From a bacterium (lineage in GTDB: Bacteria; Bacillota; Clostridia; Lachnospirales; Lachnospiraceae), in assembly GCA_023666335.1 (NCBI GenBank), contig JAMPCE010000012.1:1-64000 (forward strand): a stretch of 64,000 bases of DNA, in the 5' to 3' direction. Positions within the stretch are counted from its first letter, which is position 1. Each line of letters begins with the position of its first letter. The translations under genes and the position numbers were made by a program. Shown here one piece after another: positions 51,153 through 60,764 of the stretch. The notes under the pieces were generated by a model, which worked only from the letters and a program-made list of their open reading frames with translations, had not been told where the DNA came from and made no database searches.

Positions 51153-54100
51153 ATGAAACGAAAGAGATGTTTCAAAACGGTGTTGAGCGGCATGTTGGCG
51201 GCAATGATGCTGTTTACGTCCGCTCCGGTAGATGTGTTGGCGGCGTCTGTCGATCCGGCAGCGCTGGAGGAAGCGGCGCCGATCGCGCTGGCAGAAGAGG
51301 AAACGATTCCTGTCGATGAGGAAGAAATCGATGAGGAAGAAATCGATGAGGAAGTGCAGAGCCTTGAGGATGAGGAGAATGGCGCCGGCAGCGATGATGC
51401 GGCGGACGGCGGTGCCGGTGGTTTAGATGCGCAGGATGATCAGACTCCCGGTGAGGGCGAAGATGAGAATACCGGGGAGGATGATCCGGGTACGGAAGTG
51501 AATGCTGTCACAGGGCACAAGATTGATGGCAATAATGTAACCTTTACCTATGTTGGAGACGAGACTACTACCAAAGTACAAGTTGCCGGAAGTATGACAA
51601 ATTGGGAAAAGAATCCCATTGACATGGATGCGGGCGATAATCATGTCTTTACCAAGACGATGGAGTTGACTCCGGGTGATTATCAGTACAAGTTTATTGT
51701 AAATGGCAGCACTTGGATAGGCGAAGAGAACGACAATGATAAAAATAGATCTTTTAGCATAGAGGATCCAGATGGCGTAACAAGCCCTGTCATAAATGGC
51801 AGAGAAGTTACTTTCCTATATAAAGATAATACAGGTACAGCGACGCAGGTAAGATTAGCAGGCACAATGACTGATTGGGGCAGTGGAGCTAAGGATCTTA
51901 CAAAGAATCCAGAGACCGGTTTATGGGAGCTGAAGATCGAACTGGCTCCGGGTAATTATCAATATAAATTTATTGTTGGTGAAGATGGGTGGACAACGGA
52001 TCCGGGCAATAAGAATGAAAAGGTAGATGGAAACAGCGCATTTACTATCACAGGCTTGGAAGATGCCAAGCAGGACGTAAAACGAGGCGGAAGCGCAGAA
52101 CTTCCGAAGACTTTAAAATTGTGGTCGGACGATGGCAACTCATCTGACGCGTCGGTTACTTATACGCTTGCGGATTCAACATATGCGGATCAGATTACTT
52201 TGACGACCGAGACGGTGGAGGGTGCAACGGCTACGACGGTCACAGTTGCGGCTGATTTGCCGGATACCGTAACAGAATTTGCCTTGACGGCGTCGGACGG
52301 AACGAATACTTCTACGGTGACGATTTCCGTTAAGGACTTTACCTGTGTCTATACGATTTATTACTATGATCCCAATTCGGAGCATATGACGGTGGATGCG
52401 GCAGCGCTCTGGCTTTGGCAGACAAGCGGTGCGGGCGCTTCCAACCAGACGGATTTTGATGAGACAGAAGTGCTTGCAGATGGCAATACTTGGTTAAAGA
52501 AGACGATCGAGTTAGGTTATGCGGATGTGTCTCTGATCCCCAAAGCATATGGTTCATGGGAGTGGCAGGATGGTACCGGTAAACGGTTTGTCAACACGGA
52601 AGAAAAAGAAGCGATTACGTTATATACCGTATTTGGCGATGAGGAAATTTACACAGAGCTTCCGAAGATTGGTACTTATTCCCGATATCTCGTGGTAGAC
52701 TACACGCGCACAAGCGATTCGGCTGCCGATTGGACTTTCTATACCTGGAACGGCGGGTATGGAAACATGTCCGTGCCGTTTACCGATGATGACGGTGATG
52801 GAACGGCAACCGTTCAAATTCCGGTAAAGGAAGGTCTTGACTCTATCAGTTTCGTGCTCGCACAGACTGCTTCCATGACAGCGTCTGATTGGATAAAAGA
52901 CGGCGGCGACTTTGTCTGCCCGATGCCCGTCGATCAGAGCGTGGTCAAGATCAAGATGGAAGAGGGAAAGGGCATTACCTATACCTATCCCTACAACGTT
53001 GGCTATGAGATCGATCCTGTAAATGGCAAGATCAGTTTCTACTACAGGGATGACGAGGCTTTCCTTGCGGGCAGTGAAAGCGGCTGCGAGGCAGTGACGT
53101 TAGAGCTGATCGCGCCGGGCGCGGAAGCGGCAGTGAAGCAGCCGATGGTATTTGACGCGGATGAGCAGCGTTATGAGTATGTTTTGAATAAGCTGGAAGT
53201 AGGCAGTCATTATTATCGTTACGGCGTCAAGAAAGCAGGCGCGGAAACGTATGTACTGGATGCGTTTAATGAGACAAGCCAATTCGTAGGGGAAACAGAG
53301 TATTCCGTACTGGAATATGATATTCTGGATATTGCGCCGGAAGCGTCCATGTCTCAGGCGTCTATGGACTACAACGACAACAATGTATTGACTGTAAAAG
53401 TCAATGCGAAAGATAAGGACGGTCAGTCGGTAGACGAAAAAACAGCCCGCGCGCAGATCAAGCGTGCAACGGTGGACTTGAGTGCAGTCGGCGGCGGTCT
53501 GACGGAAATTGAGCCGGAACTGATGGCGATCTCCATTGCGGTAAAAGAGGGGACGGCAGCAGGCGTAAAGACGCTTCCGATCGTCGTGTACGATCAGTAT
53601 GAAAATGCGTATAAGGCAGAGGCGAAAGTTGAGGTAGTGCCTCGTGGCGGCGGCGACTTTGACTGGGATGAGGCTGTGATCTACTTTGCCGTGACAGACC
53701 GTTTCTATGACGGCAATGCGGCAAACAATGAAGGCGGTGCGGCGGGCAGTTACGACAAGACGACTAATAACGGCTCGAACTCCAGCTATCACGGCGGCGA
53801 CTTCGCGGGTCTGACCCAGAAACTGGATTATTTACAGGAACTTGGCGTGAATACGATCTGGATCACGCCGATCGTAGAGAACCAAAAGACTGCAAATGCG
53901 GTTACGGATAACGATACCGTGAAGCAGGCGTGGGGCTATCACGGGTATTGGGCGAAAGACTTTGAGAAACTGGACGCCCATCTCGGAACGGAGGCGGAGT
54001 TTGGCGCATTGCTGGATGCCGCGCATGCAAAGGGTATGAAAGTGATGGTGGACGTCGTTTTGAACCACAGCGGTTACGGAACAGATGTTACCGATTACTT

Positions 54101-57100
54101 CAATACGAACTTCAAGAATGAAGCCGGCGAGTCCATCAGGATGTTAAGAAATACGGATGAGATGGTAAACGGAAGCGATCAGCAGTTTTCGTTGTCCGGA
54201 CTTCCCGATTTCCGCACCGAAGATCCGGAAGTCAGAGAGCTTCTGGTAGAGTGGCAGTCTAATTGGGTGAGCAAATACCCGATCGACTATTATCGTGTGG
54301 ATACGGTGAAACATGTAGACGATACGACGTGGTCGGCATTTAAGAATGCGTTGACGCAGATCGATCCCGATTTCAAGATGATCGGTGAATGGTCGGGCGC
54401 AGGTTACACATCGGATACCGGTATGCTGCGCGCAGGCCGTATGGATTCCCTGCTTGACTTTGATTTCAACGATCAGGCGGCAACGTTCGTGACCGGGAAT
54501 CTCTCCGGTGCAGAGAGTTTCTTATCTGCAAGAAACGCGGCGATCGATAACACGGCTTCCTTGGGTTCTTTCCTGAGCAGCCACGATGAAAACGGATTTA
54601 TCTACAGTCTGACCGAGAAGGGCAAGACGTTGGAAGAAGCCCGCAATCTCGCGCTGGTGGCGGCTTCCCTGCAGATGACCGCGAAAGGGCAGGTAGTCAT
54701 CTACTACGGCGAGGAGATCGGCGACAGCGACGGGCAGGAGAATTATCCTTATAATACGAACCGTGATGACTTTGACTGGACGAAAGTGACGGACGACAAT
54801 GCGGCATTGGCGCATTATAAGAAGATGCTCTCGATCCGTAATGATTATACGGACATACTGGCAAAAGGCACGCGTACGACCATAGCGGCGGATAACGCCA
54901 AAGGCGTGGACGTCTTCAAGAGAAGCTACGGCGGCAAAGAACTGACGATCGCGCTGAATATCACGGGTGCGCCTGTCACTTATACGCTGGCATTGGGAAG
55001 CGGATATGCGGATGTATCGCTGAAAGACTGCTACAGTGGGAACTTCTACAATACGGATGCGGCAGGCAATGTTGAAATCACGATACCGGCAGCGGCGGCA
55101 GGCGGTACGGTCGTTCTGGTAGAAGCGGGCGCAGCAGCGGATGACAGTTACAGTGAAAAGGGATACCGGGTAACTTTCGATTATAACTGCGGCGCGGAAG
55201 TGAAAGCAAAAGTGATCGAGGTAGAGCCGGGCGCATTGATCACGGAAAATGACATGGCGAAAGTAAGGGCTGTGAAGCGGAAAGGGTACAGCCTGCAGGC
55301 GGAGTGGTACAGGGACGCGGAATATAAGAAAGTATGGAACTTTGACACCGACACGGTGCAGGAGGACATGACACTGTATGCGCTTTGGTTGAAAGAATCA
55401 GATGCGCAGGAGCAGGAGAAGACTTCGTTGGTCGTGCAGGAGATCCGTCCGCTGACCTATACGGGCAGCGCCCTGAAACCGTCCGTGATCGTATATGCCG
55501 ATGTGACGGATGCAGACGGCAATACGGAACGCATACAGTTGAAGGCAAACAGAGATTACAAGGTAACCTATAAGAACAATGTAAACGCGTACGCGGGAGA
55601 ACTGAAAGCGTCCGTGGCGCTTGACAAGGCATATGTAGACCAGACGACGAAGCCGAAGAACCAGTGGTTTGCCGGACCGTATGTGGAGATCAAAGGGAGC
55701 GGCAGCTACAGCGGCTATGTCTATCAGGCATTTGAGATCGTACAGGCGGACATCAAAGAAGCGACGCTGAACTATAATACGCAGCTTGTAGCGGATAAAC
55801 AGGCGAAGGTCGTAACCTCCCTGAAATATAAGAAAGCGTTAAAAGAGGGAACGGATTACGATGTCGTAGTAAAAGATGCAGGCGGCAAGATAATCGCAGA
55901 AACCAAATATAAGGATGAAGCGAAAACCAAACTCAATAAAGCGGCAGTTATTGCAAAAGCGGATGCAAAGTCGGGAACCTATGCAATGACAATCACGGCA
56001 AAGGGCAATTATAAGGGCACAGTGACGGGCGATATCATGATTGCAGCCAATAACCAACTGATGCAGAAAGCAGTCGTTTCCGTAGGCGCTAATGCGAAGT
56101 CGCAGAAATGGACAGGAAAAGCGATTACCTTGACGTCCGCTTATGCACTGACAGGAAACAACGCGACAACGCTTGATGACAGCGTAGTGAACAAAAAAGA
56201 AGTTTACACGGTAAAGCTGGGCGGAAAACTGCTGAAAGAAAACAGAGACTTTGTTGTATCTTATCGAAATAACGTAAATGTTGGAACGGCGACAATGGTT
56301 CTGACAGGTCTCAAGAGCGAAGCGGAAGGTGCGGTGTTCTGCACCGGTACGAAGGAAGTGACCTTCAAGATCACGGGTTCGAAGTTTGCGGCAGCAGGCA
56401 AAGACAGCACCATCAAAGTCAAAGACGGAGATGCAGAAACGAACGGCAAGGACCTTACTGCGGCAGTTTACACGGGCAGACCCGTGACGAAGAGCGGTGT
56501 TGTGCTGACGAGCGAGCAGAAAGGGGAAGGCGATGCCGGAAAACTGGTACTTGGCAGGGATTATAACATCACCTACAAGAACAACCTAAAGAGCGGTAAC
56601 GCGACAGTGACTTTCACGGCGACGGAGCGGTCAGGCTTCACGGGTAAATTTACGATGAAGTTCAAGATCGACAAAGCGGATCTGTCTGAATTGACCAGGA
56701 TAGACGGCGTTACAGCCACAATTGATGGGGAAACGAAAACATGGACGGCGGCTGCGGCAGTGCCTTATACACCGGCAGGTGCGAAACTGACCGGCATCAC
56801 GCCCCACAATGCAGTCAGCGGTACGGCGCTGAAAGAAAAGACGGACTACACGATCAGCGATGTCAAGGGCTGTAATTATAAGAAACCCGGTGAAGTAAAA
56901 GCGCTGCTGAAAGGAAAAGGAAACTATAAAGGGCAGTTGGAGGTAAACTACACGATTGGCAAGGCAACAATTGATGACCTGACAATCACCGGCAAGGCAG
57001 TACAATATAATCCGGCAGCGACGAAAGATTATGCGCCCGCCATCACGGTCAAGCATGGCAAGACGACGTTGAAGGCAAACGGAAATAATGCGGTTTATGA

Positions 57101-57569
57101 GGTTGCATATCAGAATTGTAAGCCGGACGAGGTGAAAGCATATATCGACTACAGAATCAACAATGGGGCTAAGAACCCTGAGCCGACGGCGACAGTCACG
57201 CTGAAAGACAGCGAGTATTACGACGGATTAAAGACGGCGACAGTGCCGCTGACGATCTTTGACAAGGACCATAAGCTGACAGCCAAAAAGGTGAAAGTGA
57301 ACTTCAACGCCGAAACGCATTACTATGAAGGCGGTCGGCAGATCCGTCCGAGCTTTCAATCGATTCAGTTTGACCCGAAGGGCAAGTTCGCTGAAGGTAC
57401 TGAGAATGCGTGGATTACTCTGTCCCCTCAGGACTATGACATCACATGGGGTGCAAACAACAAGACCGGCAACGGGACCATGAAGATCACGGGTAAGGGA
57501 ATCTACAGCGGAACGGTGACAGTGAAATTTAAGATCGAAAAGAAGCCGATCAACAGGAAAACAAACTGA
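51153..57569 (+). CDS. Secreted multidomain GH13 amylase/pullulanase-like enzyme
   Basis: A 2138-residue exported protein with signal peptide MKRKRCFKTVLSGMLAAMML and AxA-like end. After an acidic linker come two starch-binding-type domains of the AMPK/CBM48 style (VAGSMTNW and LAGTMTDWG), a CBM41-like region (YTIYYYDPNSEHM), then the GH13 barrel: YHGGDFAGLTQKLDYL, VDVVLNHSG, nucleophile D1050 (YYRVDTVKH), acid/base E1079 (MIGEWSG) and D1145 (LSSHDENG). An InlB-type repeat and about six Ig-like repeats (pattern DYxVxYKNN, then GKGxYxG) follow. It should cut alpha-glucans outside the cell. No LPxTG or membrane anchor is seen at the C-terminus (KPINRKTN). AGAAGGAGGTAAAGAA precedes the start. 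Confidence 0.9.
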   Translation: MKRKRCFKTVLSGMLAAMMLFTSAPVDVLAASVDPAALEEAAPIALAEEETIPVDEEEIDEEEIDEEVQSLEDEENGAGSDDAADGGAGGLDAQDDQTPGEGEDENTGEDDPGTEVNAVTGHKIDGNNVTFTYVGDETTTKVQVAGSMTNWEKNPIDMDAGDNHVFTKTMELTPGDYQYKFIVNGSTWIGEENDNDKNRSFSIEDPDGVTSPVINGREVTFLYKDNTGTATQVRLAGTMTDWGSGAKDLTKNPETGLWELKIELAPGNYQYKFIVGEDGWTTDPGNKNEKVDGNSAFTITGLEDAKQDVKRGGSAELPKTLKLWSDDGNSSDASVTYTLADSTYADQITLTTETVEGATATTVTVAADLPDTVTEFALTASDGTNTSTVTISVKDFTCVYTIYYYDPNSEHMTVDAAALWLWQTSGAGASNQTDFDETEVLADGNTWLKKTIELGYADVSLIPKAYGSWEWQDGTGKRFVNTEEKEAITLYTVFGDEEIYTELPKIGTYSRYLVVDYTRTSDSAADWTFYTWNGGYGNMSVPFTDDDGDGTATVQIPVKEGLDSISFVLAQTASMTASDWIKDGGDFVCPMPVDQSVVKIKMEEGKGITYTYPYNVGYEIDPVNGKISFYYRDDEAFLAGSESGCEAVTLELIAPGAEAAVKQPMVFDADEQRYEYVLNKLEVGSHYYRYGVKKAGAETYVLDAFNETSQFVGETEYSVLEYDILDIAPEASMSQASMDYNDNNVLTVKVNAKDKDGQSVDEKTARAQIKRATVDLSAVGGGLTEIEPELMAISIAVKEGTAAGVKTLPIVVYDQYENAYKAEAKVEVVPRGGGDFDWDEAVIYFAVTDRFYDGNAANNEGGAAGSYDKTTNNGSNSSYHGGDFAGLTQKLDYLQELGVNTIWITPIVENQKTANAVTDNDTVKQAWGYHGYWAKDFEKLDAHLGTEAEFGALLDAAHAKGMKVMVDVVLNHSGYGTDVTDYFNTNFKNEAGESIRMLRNTDEMVNGSDQQFSLSGLPDFRTEDPEVRELLVEWQSNWVSKYPIDYYRVDTVKHVDDTTWSAFKNALTQIDPDFKMIGEWSGAGYTSDTGMLRAGRMDSLLDFDFNDQAATFVTGNLSGAESFLSARNAAIDNTASLGSFLSSHDENGFIYSLTEKGKTLEEARNLALVAASLQMTAKGQVVIYYGEEIGDSDGQENYPYNTNRDDFDWTKVTDDNAALAHYKKMLSIRNDYTDILAKGTRTTIAADNAKGVDVFKRSYGGKELTIALNITGAPVTYTLALGSGYADVSLKDCYSGNFYNTDAAGNVEITIPAAAAGGTVVLVEAGAAADDSYSEKGYRVTFDYNCGAEVKAKVIEVEPGALITENDMAKVRAVKRKGYSLQAEWYRDAEYKKVWNFDTDTVQEDMTLYALWLKESDAQEQEKTSLVVQEIRPLTYTGSALKPSVIVYADVTDADGNTERIQLKANRDYKVTYKNNVNAYAGELKASVALDKAYVDQTTKPKNQWFAGPYVEIKGSGSYSGYVYQAFEIVQADIKEATLNYNTQLVADKQAKVVTSLKYKKALKEGTDYDVVVKDAGGKIIAETKYKDEAKTKLNKAAVIAKADAKSGTYAMTITAKGNYKGTVTGDIMIAANNQLMQKAVVSVGANAKSQKWTGKAITLTSAYALTGNNATTLDDSVVNKKEVYTVKLGGKLLKENRDFVVSYRNNVNVGTATMVLTGLKSEAEGAVFCTGTKEVTFKITGSKFAAAGKDSTIKVKDGDAETNGKDLTAAVYTGRPVTKSGVVLTSEQKGEGDAGKLVLGRDYNITYKNNLKSGNATVTFTATERSGFTGKFTMKFKIDKADLSELTRIDGVTATIDGETKTWTAAAAVPYTPAGAKLTGITPHNAVSGTALKEKTDYTISDVKGCNYKKPGEVKALLKGKGNYKGQLEVNYTIGKATIDDLTITGKAVQYNPAATKDYAPAITVKHGKTTLKANGNNAVYEVAYQNCKPDEVKAYIDYRINNGAKNPEPTATVTLKDSEYYDGLKTATVPLTIFDKDHKLTAKKVKVNFNAETHYYEGGRQIRPSFQSIQFDPKGKFAEGTENAWITLSPQDYDITWGANNKTGNGTMKITGKGIYSGTVTVKFKIEKKPINRKTN

Positions 57570-57587
57570 AAAGTAACGTAAAGCAGA

Positions 57588-57618
57588 AAGGGGCGGGAGT
57601 GATAAACTCCTGCCCCTT
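57588..57618 (+). terminator. Terminator-like hairpin after the amylase gene
   Basis: AAGGGGCGGGAGT and ACTCCTGCCCCTT pair (one wobble) around GATAA. No T-run follows, so termination may be partial. Confidence 0.55.
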
Positions 57619-57720
57619 ATGCCGTCACGATTCCTGCGTCCTGTCATACGATAATAACAAGTGAAGTCGGGGCGGAAGGTTCATATAATAACGCACGTTA
57701 TTGTATGGAATAAAAATGTT

Positions 57721-59415
57721 ATGACCTGTAAAGAGCGAATCTTATCGGAGGACTATGCGGATATCATTACGGATTTTGAATTGATGGAAGAAATTTTGGA
57801 GTTGTCGGGGATAGATGCCTGCTATCGCGAACTGGACGGTGGGTACGGCGTTTCCTATGTGAAACGGGACGAGATCCCGCCGCTCTCCATCGGACAATAC
57901 GGGTATTCCAGCATCCCCAAGCTTTACGGCCTGATGCGGGCGGATGGACAGCTTTTCGATCTTTCCTGCCTTACGGCTATGGGAAATATCAGAGTACAGG
58001 AGCCGCCGCTCGCCCTACAGGGGAGCGGCGTTATCATAGGCTTTATTGACACAGGAATCCGCTATCAGGAGGATGTATTTCGGCGGGAGGACGGGAGTAC
58101 CCGCATTGTCTCGATCTGGGACCAGACGATACAGACAGGGGAGCCGCCCGAGGGATTTCTCTACGGAACGGAGTATCGGCGGGATCAGATCGACAGGGCG
58201 CTTGTCTCGGATGCGCCGCTGTCCGTCGTGCCGACGACGGATACGGACGGTCACGGCACGAGTCTTGCTTCTGCGGCGGCGGGAAGCCTGCTCGGGCAGG
58301 GGCTTATCTTCCGGGGATCTGCGCCGAGAGCGGATATTGCGGTAGTGAAATTAAAAGGCGCAAAGACCTATCTGCGGGATTATTATCTCGTAGATGACGG
58401 GGCGGCGGCTTATCAGGAAAACGATATCATGGAGGCGGTAAAGTATCTACAGCAGATGGCGGTGGCTTACAGCGAACCGGTGGTGATCGTGCTGGGGCTT
58501 GGAACGAACATGGGCAGCCACGACGGCACCTCCTCTCTGGACTCTTACCTGAATATCGTGGCGGGCCGCAGGAGTCTGGCGGTGGTGGTCTGCGGCGGCA
58601 ACGAGGGAGACAAGGAGCATCACTACGAGTCCGCTATGCCGGAAAGTGTGGAAGTCCGCGTGGAGGAGTCGATGAAAGGGTTCTGCATGGAACTGTGGGG
58701 GAGTCTGCCGGACGCTTACGCGGTGCAGATCCGCTCACCCGGAGGCGAGATGTCGCCGGTCATTGATTTTCGAAACGGTATCGACCGGGAGATTTCCTTT
58801 ATTTTTGAAAGAACGAGGATTCGGATCGGCATCGTGCCGGTGGAGCGGGATGCGGGAGATCCTTTGGTATTCATGCGCTTTGCGGATCCGACGCCGGGCA
58901 TCTGGACGGTGGAGGTGACGTCAGCGGGCAGGAGCATGAGCGGCAGAGGGATTTATCATATGTGGCTGCCGATCGAGGCTTTTTTGGAGCATTCCGTGAC
59001 CTTTCTTGCACCCAGCCCGGAGGTGACGCTGACGGAACCGGCAAACGCTTCGCAGGTGATCACCGTTTCCGCCTACAACAGCTATGTGGACGGCTGGTAT
59101 GCGGCCTCGGGACGCGGCTATGCCAGAAACGGTTCCATCAAGCCGGAGCTCGCCGCGCCGGGGGTGCGGGTGCCGACTATCTTAGGAGAACAGAGCGGTT
59201 CCAGTCTGGCAGCGGCTATGGCGGCGGGCTGTGTGGCGCAGTTTCTGGAGTGGGCGGTGGTGCAGGGCAACGCTTTTGCCGTGGACAGCCGGGGGACGAA
59301 AAGCTATCTGATCCAGGGCGCAAGCCGATCGAGCGGGATCGTCTATCCCGACAGACGCTGGGGGTATGGGCGCATCAACATCAGCGGAACATTCGAGACG
59401 CTGGCGAGGCTTTAA
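57721..59415 (+). CDS. Subtilisin-like serine protease (S8, Csp-like)
   Basis: A 564-residue protease without a signal peptide. The N-terminus MTCKERILSEDYADIITDF and the RDEIPPLSIGQYGYSSIPKLYGL segment are typical of the Csp-like S8 group found in sporulating Clostridia. The triad appears intact: D110 (GFIDTGI), H178 (DGHGTSLAS) and S495 (SGSSLAAA), with an inserted domain of about 200 residues between H and S. The frame is open to 57661 but only from a GTG without a convincing site; ATG 57721 matches family starts. A role in germination signalling is suggested by CspB in other Clostridia, but paralogues of unknown role are common. Confidence 0.85.
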   Translation: MTCKERILSEDYADIITDFELMEEILELSGIDACYRELDGGYGVSYVKRDEIPPLSIGQYGYSSIPKLYGLMRADGQLFDLSCLTAMGNIRVQEPPLALQGSGVIIGFIDTGIRYQEDVFRREDGSTRIVSIWDQTIQTGEPPEGFLYGTEYRRDQIDRALVSDAPLSVVPTTDTDGHGTSLASAAAGSLLGQGLIFRGSAPRADIAVVKLKGAKTYLRDYYLVDDGAAAYQENDIMEAVKYLQQMAVAYSEPVVIVLGLGTNMGSHDGTSSLDSYLNIVAGRRSLAVVVCGGNEGDKEHHYESAMPESVEVRVEESMKGFCMELWGSLPDAYAVQIRSPGGEMSPVIDFRNGIDREISFIFERTRIRIGIVPVERDAGDPLVFMRFADPTPGIWTVEVTSAGRSMSGRGIYHMWLPIEAFLEHSVTFLAPSPEVTLTEPANASQVITVSAYNSYVDGWYAASGRGYARNGSIKPELAAPGVRVPTILGEQSGSSLAAAMAAGCVAQFLEWAVVQGNAFAVDSRGTKSYLIQGASRSSGIVYPDRRWGYGRINISGTFETLARL

Positions 59416-59438
59416 TGTCTCCGATCCTGACAGAAAAC

Positions 59439-59467
59439 TTGCTGATTTTTCCCACTTGTGGTATCTT
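59439..59467 (+). promoter_or_regulatory. Predicted promoter of the lipoprotein operon
   Basis: TTGCTG and TATCTT are separated by 17 bases, 45 bases upstream of the BMP-like lipoprotein start. Confidence 0.4.
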
Positions 59468-59511
59468 GAAAAGAGCGGATGTTTTTTGACGGCATGGATG
59501 GGAGCATCACA

Positions 59512-60747
59512 ATGAAAAAGTGTGGAAACGGCAGAGTGATAAAGATTTTTCTCCCGCTCTTCCTTTTTCTTACCGCTTTGACAGCCTGCGGTAATTCGGC
59601 GAGCGAGACGGCGGCGCCCGGCGAGGAGGCTGTGGGCGGCGCTATCGAGGAAGCGGGGAATCAGGAACAGGGCGAGGAGATGGACGACGACAAAGTGTCG
59701 TCGTGGCGCGAGTCGGTGGATCAGATGTTTGAAGACCCGTACGGGGATTACCGTGAGACGGGCGGTGAGATCGCCTTTCTGACGGACGGCAATGTGGAAG
59801 ACGGCGGCTATAATGAAGCCATCTACAACGGTGTGCGGATGTATGCGCTGGGCGCGGGCGTGACTTTTTCGTATTATCATGCGGAGAGCGGTGATGCCCA
59901 AAGCTGCCGCGAGGCGGTCGAGCGGGCGGCGGCGGAAAACGCGAGACTTGTCGTTTGTGCCGGAGATATCTTTGCCGAGGCGGTCGGCGTTACGCAGGAA
60001 GTCTATCCGCAGATGTCTTTTCTGCTGATCGACAGTGTTCCCCGCGATGAGGAGGGCAATGCGCTTTCTCTTGCGGAAAATGTGCATTGTATCGCCTTTC
60101 ACGAGGAGCAGGCGGGGTATCTTGCGGGCTACATGGCGGTCTGGGAAGGCTATCACAGACTTGGGTTTATAGGAGGCAGGCAGGAGCCGGCTGTACTTCG
60201 TTACGGTTACGGCTATCTACAGGGAATCAATGCGGCGGCAAAGGATCTGTCGCTGGAGGACGTGGTCGTCGATTACTGCTATGCGGATACTTTTTCGGCG
60301 GATATTGCGGTGCGCGAGAAAGCGGCTTCCTGGTATGAGAACGGCACGCAGGTCATCTTTTCCTGCGGCGGCAGTATTTATGAGTCCGTGCTGGAGGCGG
60401 CGGAGGAGCAGGACGGTCTGCTGATCGGTGTGGATGTGGATCAGTATCGTGACTCGGAACGATTTTTGACCAGCGCGGTCAAAAATATCGGATCTGCGGT
60501 GACGGATGCGCTGGATGCCTTTTACGCGGCGGGCGGCTGGTCTGACGCGGAGGCAGGGCAGATACGCCGCTACGGTGTGGAGGAAGGCTGCGCGGCGATT
60601 CCTGTGGTGGATACGGAATGGCGTTTCAGGGAGATTCCGGTCACGCACTTTTTTGAGATCTATAAGCAGATGAAGCGGGGCGACAGGACAGTGTCGGACG
60701 CGATCGACGCGCCGCCTGAGGTCAATGTGACGGTGAGTTTTGAATGA
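59512..60747 (+). CDS. BMP/PnrA-like substrate-binding lipoprotein
   Basis: A 411-residue lipoprotein. The signal peptide has lipobox LTAC (IFLPLFLFLTALTACG) and is followed by a Gly/Glu-rich linker. The domain resembles basic membrane protein/PnrA nucleoside-binding proteins: GEIAFLTDGNVEDGGYNEAIYNGV, VVCAGDIFAEAV, AFHEEQAGYLAGYMAVW and RLGFIGGRQEPAVLRYGYGYLQG. These usually serve purine-nucleoside ABC importers, but no ATPase or permease gene is adjacent. ATG 59512 has GGGAG upstream. The gene end overlaps the DUF5722 frame. It may be a receptor or a component served by a distant transporter. Confidence 0.82.
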   Translation: MKKCGNGRVIKIFLPLFLFLTALTACGNSASETAAPGEEAVGGAIEEAGNQEQGEEMDDDKVSSWRESVDQMFEDPYGDYRETGGEIAFLTDGNVEDGGYNEAIYNGVRMYALGAGVTFSYYHAESGDAQSCREAVERAAAENARLVVCAGDIFAEAVGVTQEVYPQMSFLLIDSVPRDEEGNALSLAENVHCIAFHEEQAGYLAGYMAVWEGYHRLGFIGGRQEPAVLRYGYGYLQGINAAAKDLSLEDVVVDYCYADTFSADIAVREKAASWYENGTQVIFSCGGSIYESVLEAAEEQDGLLIGVDVDQYRDSERFLTSAVKNIGSAVTDALDAFYAAGGWSDAEAGQIRRYGVEEGCAAIPVVDTEWRFREIPVTHFFEIYKQMKRGDRTVSDAIDAPPEVNVTVSFE

Positions 60748-60764
60748 GTGCGGGAGGTTTGGGA

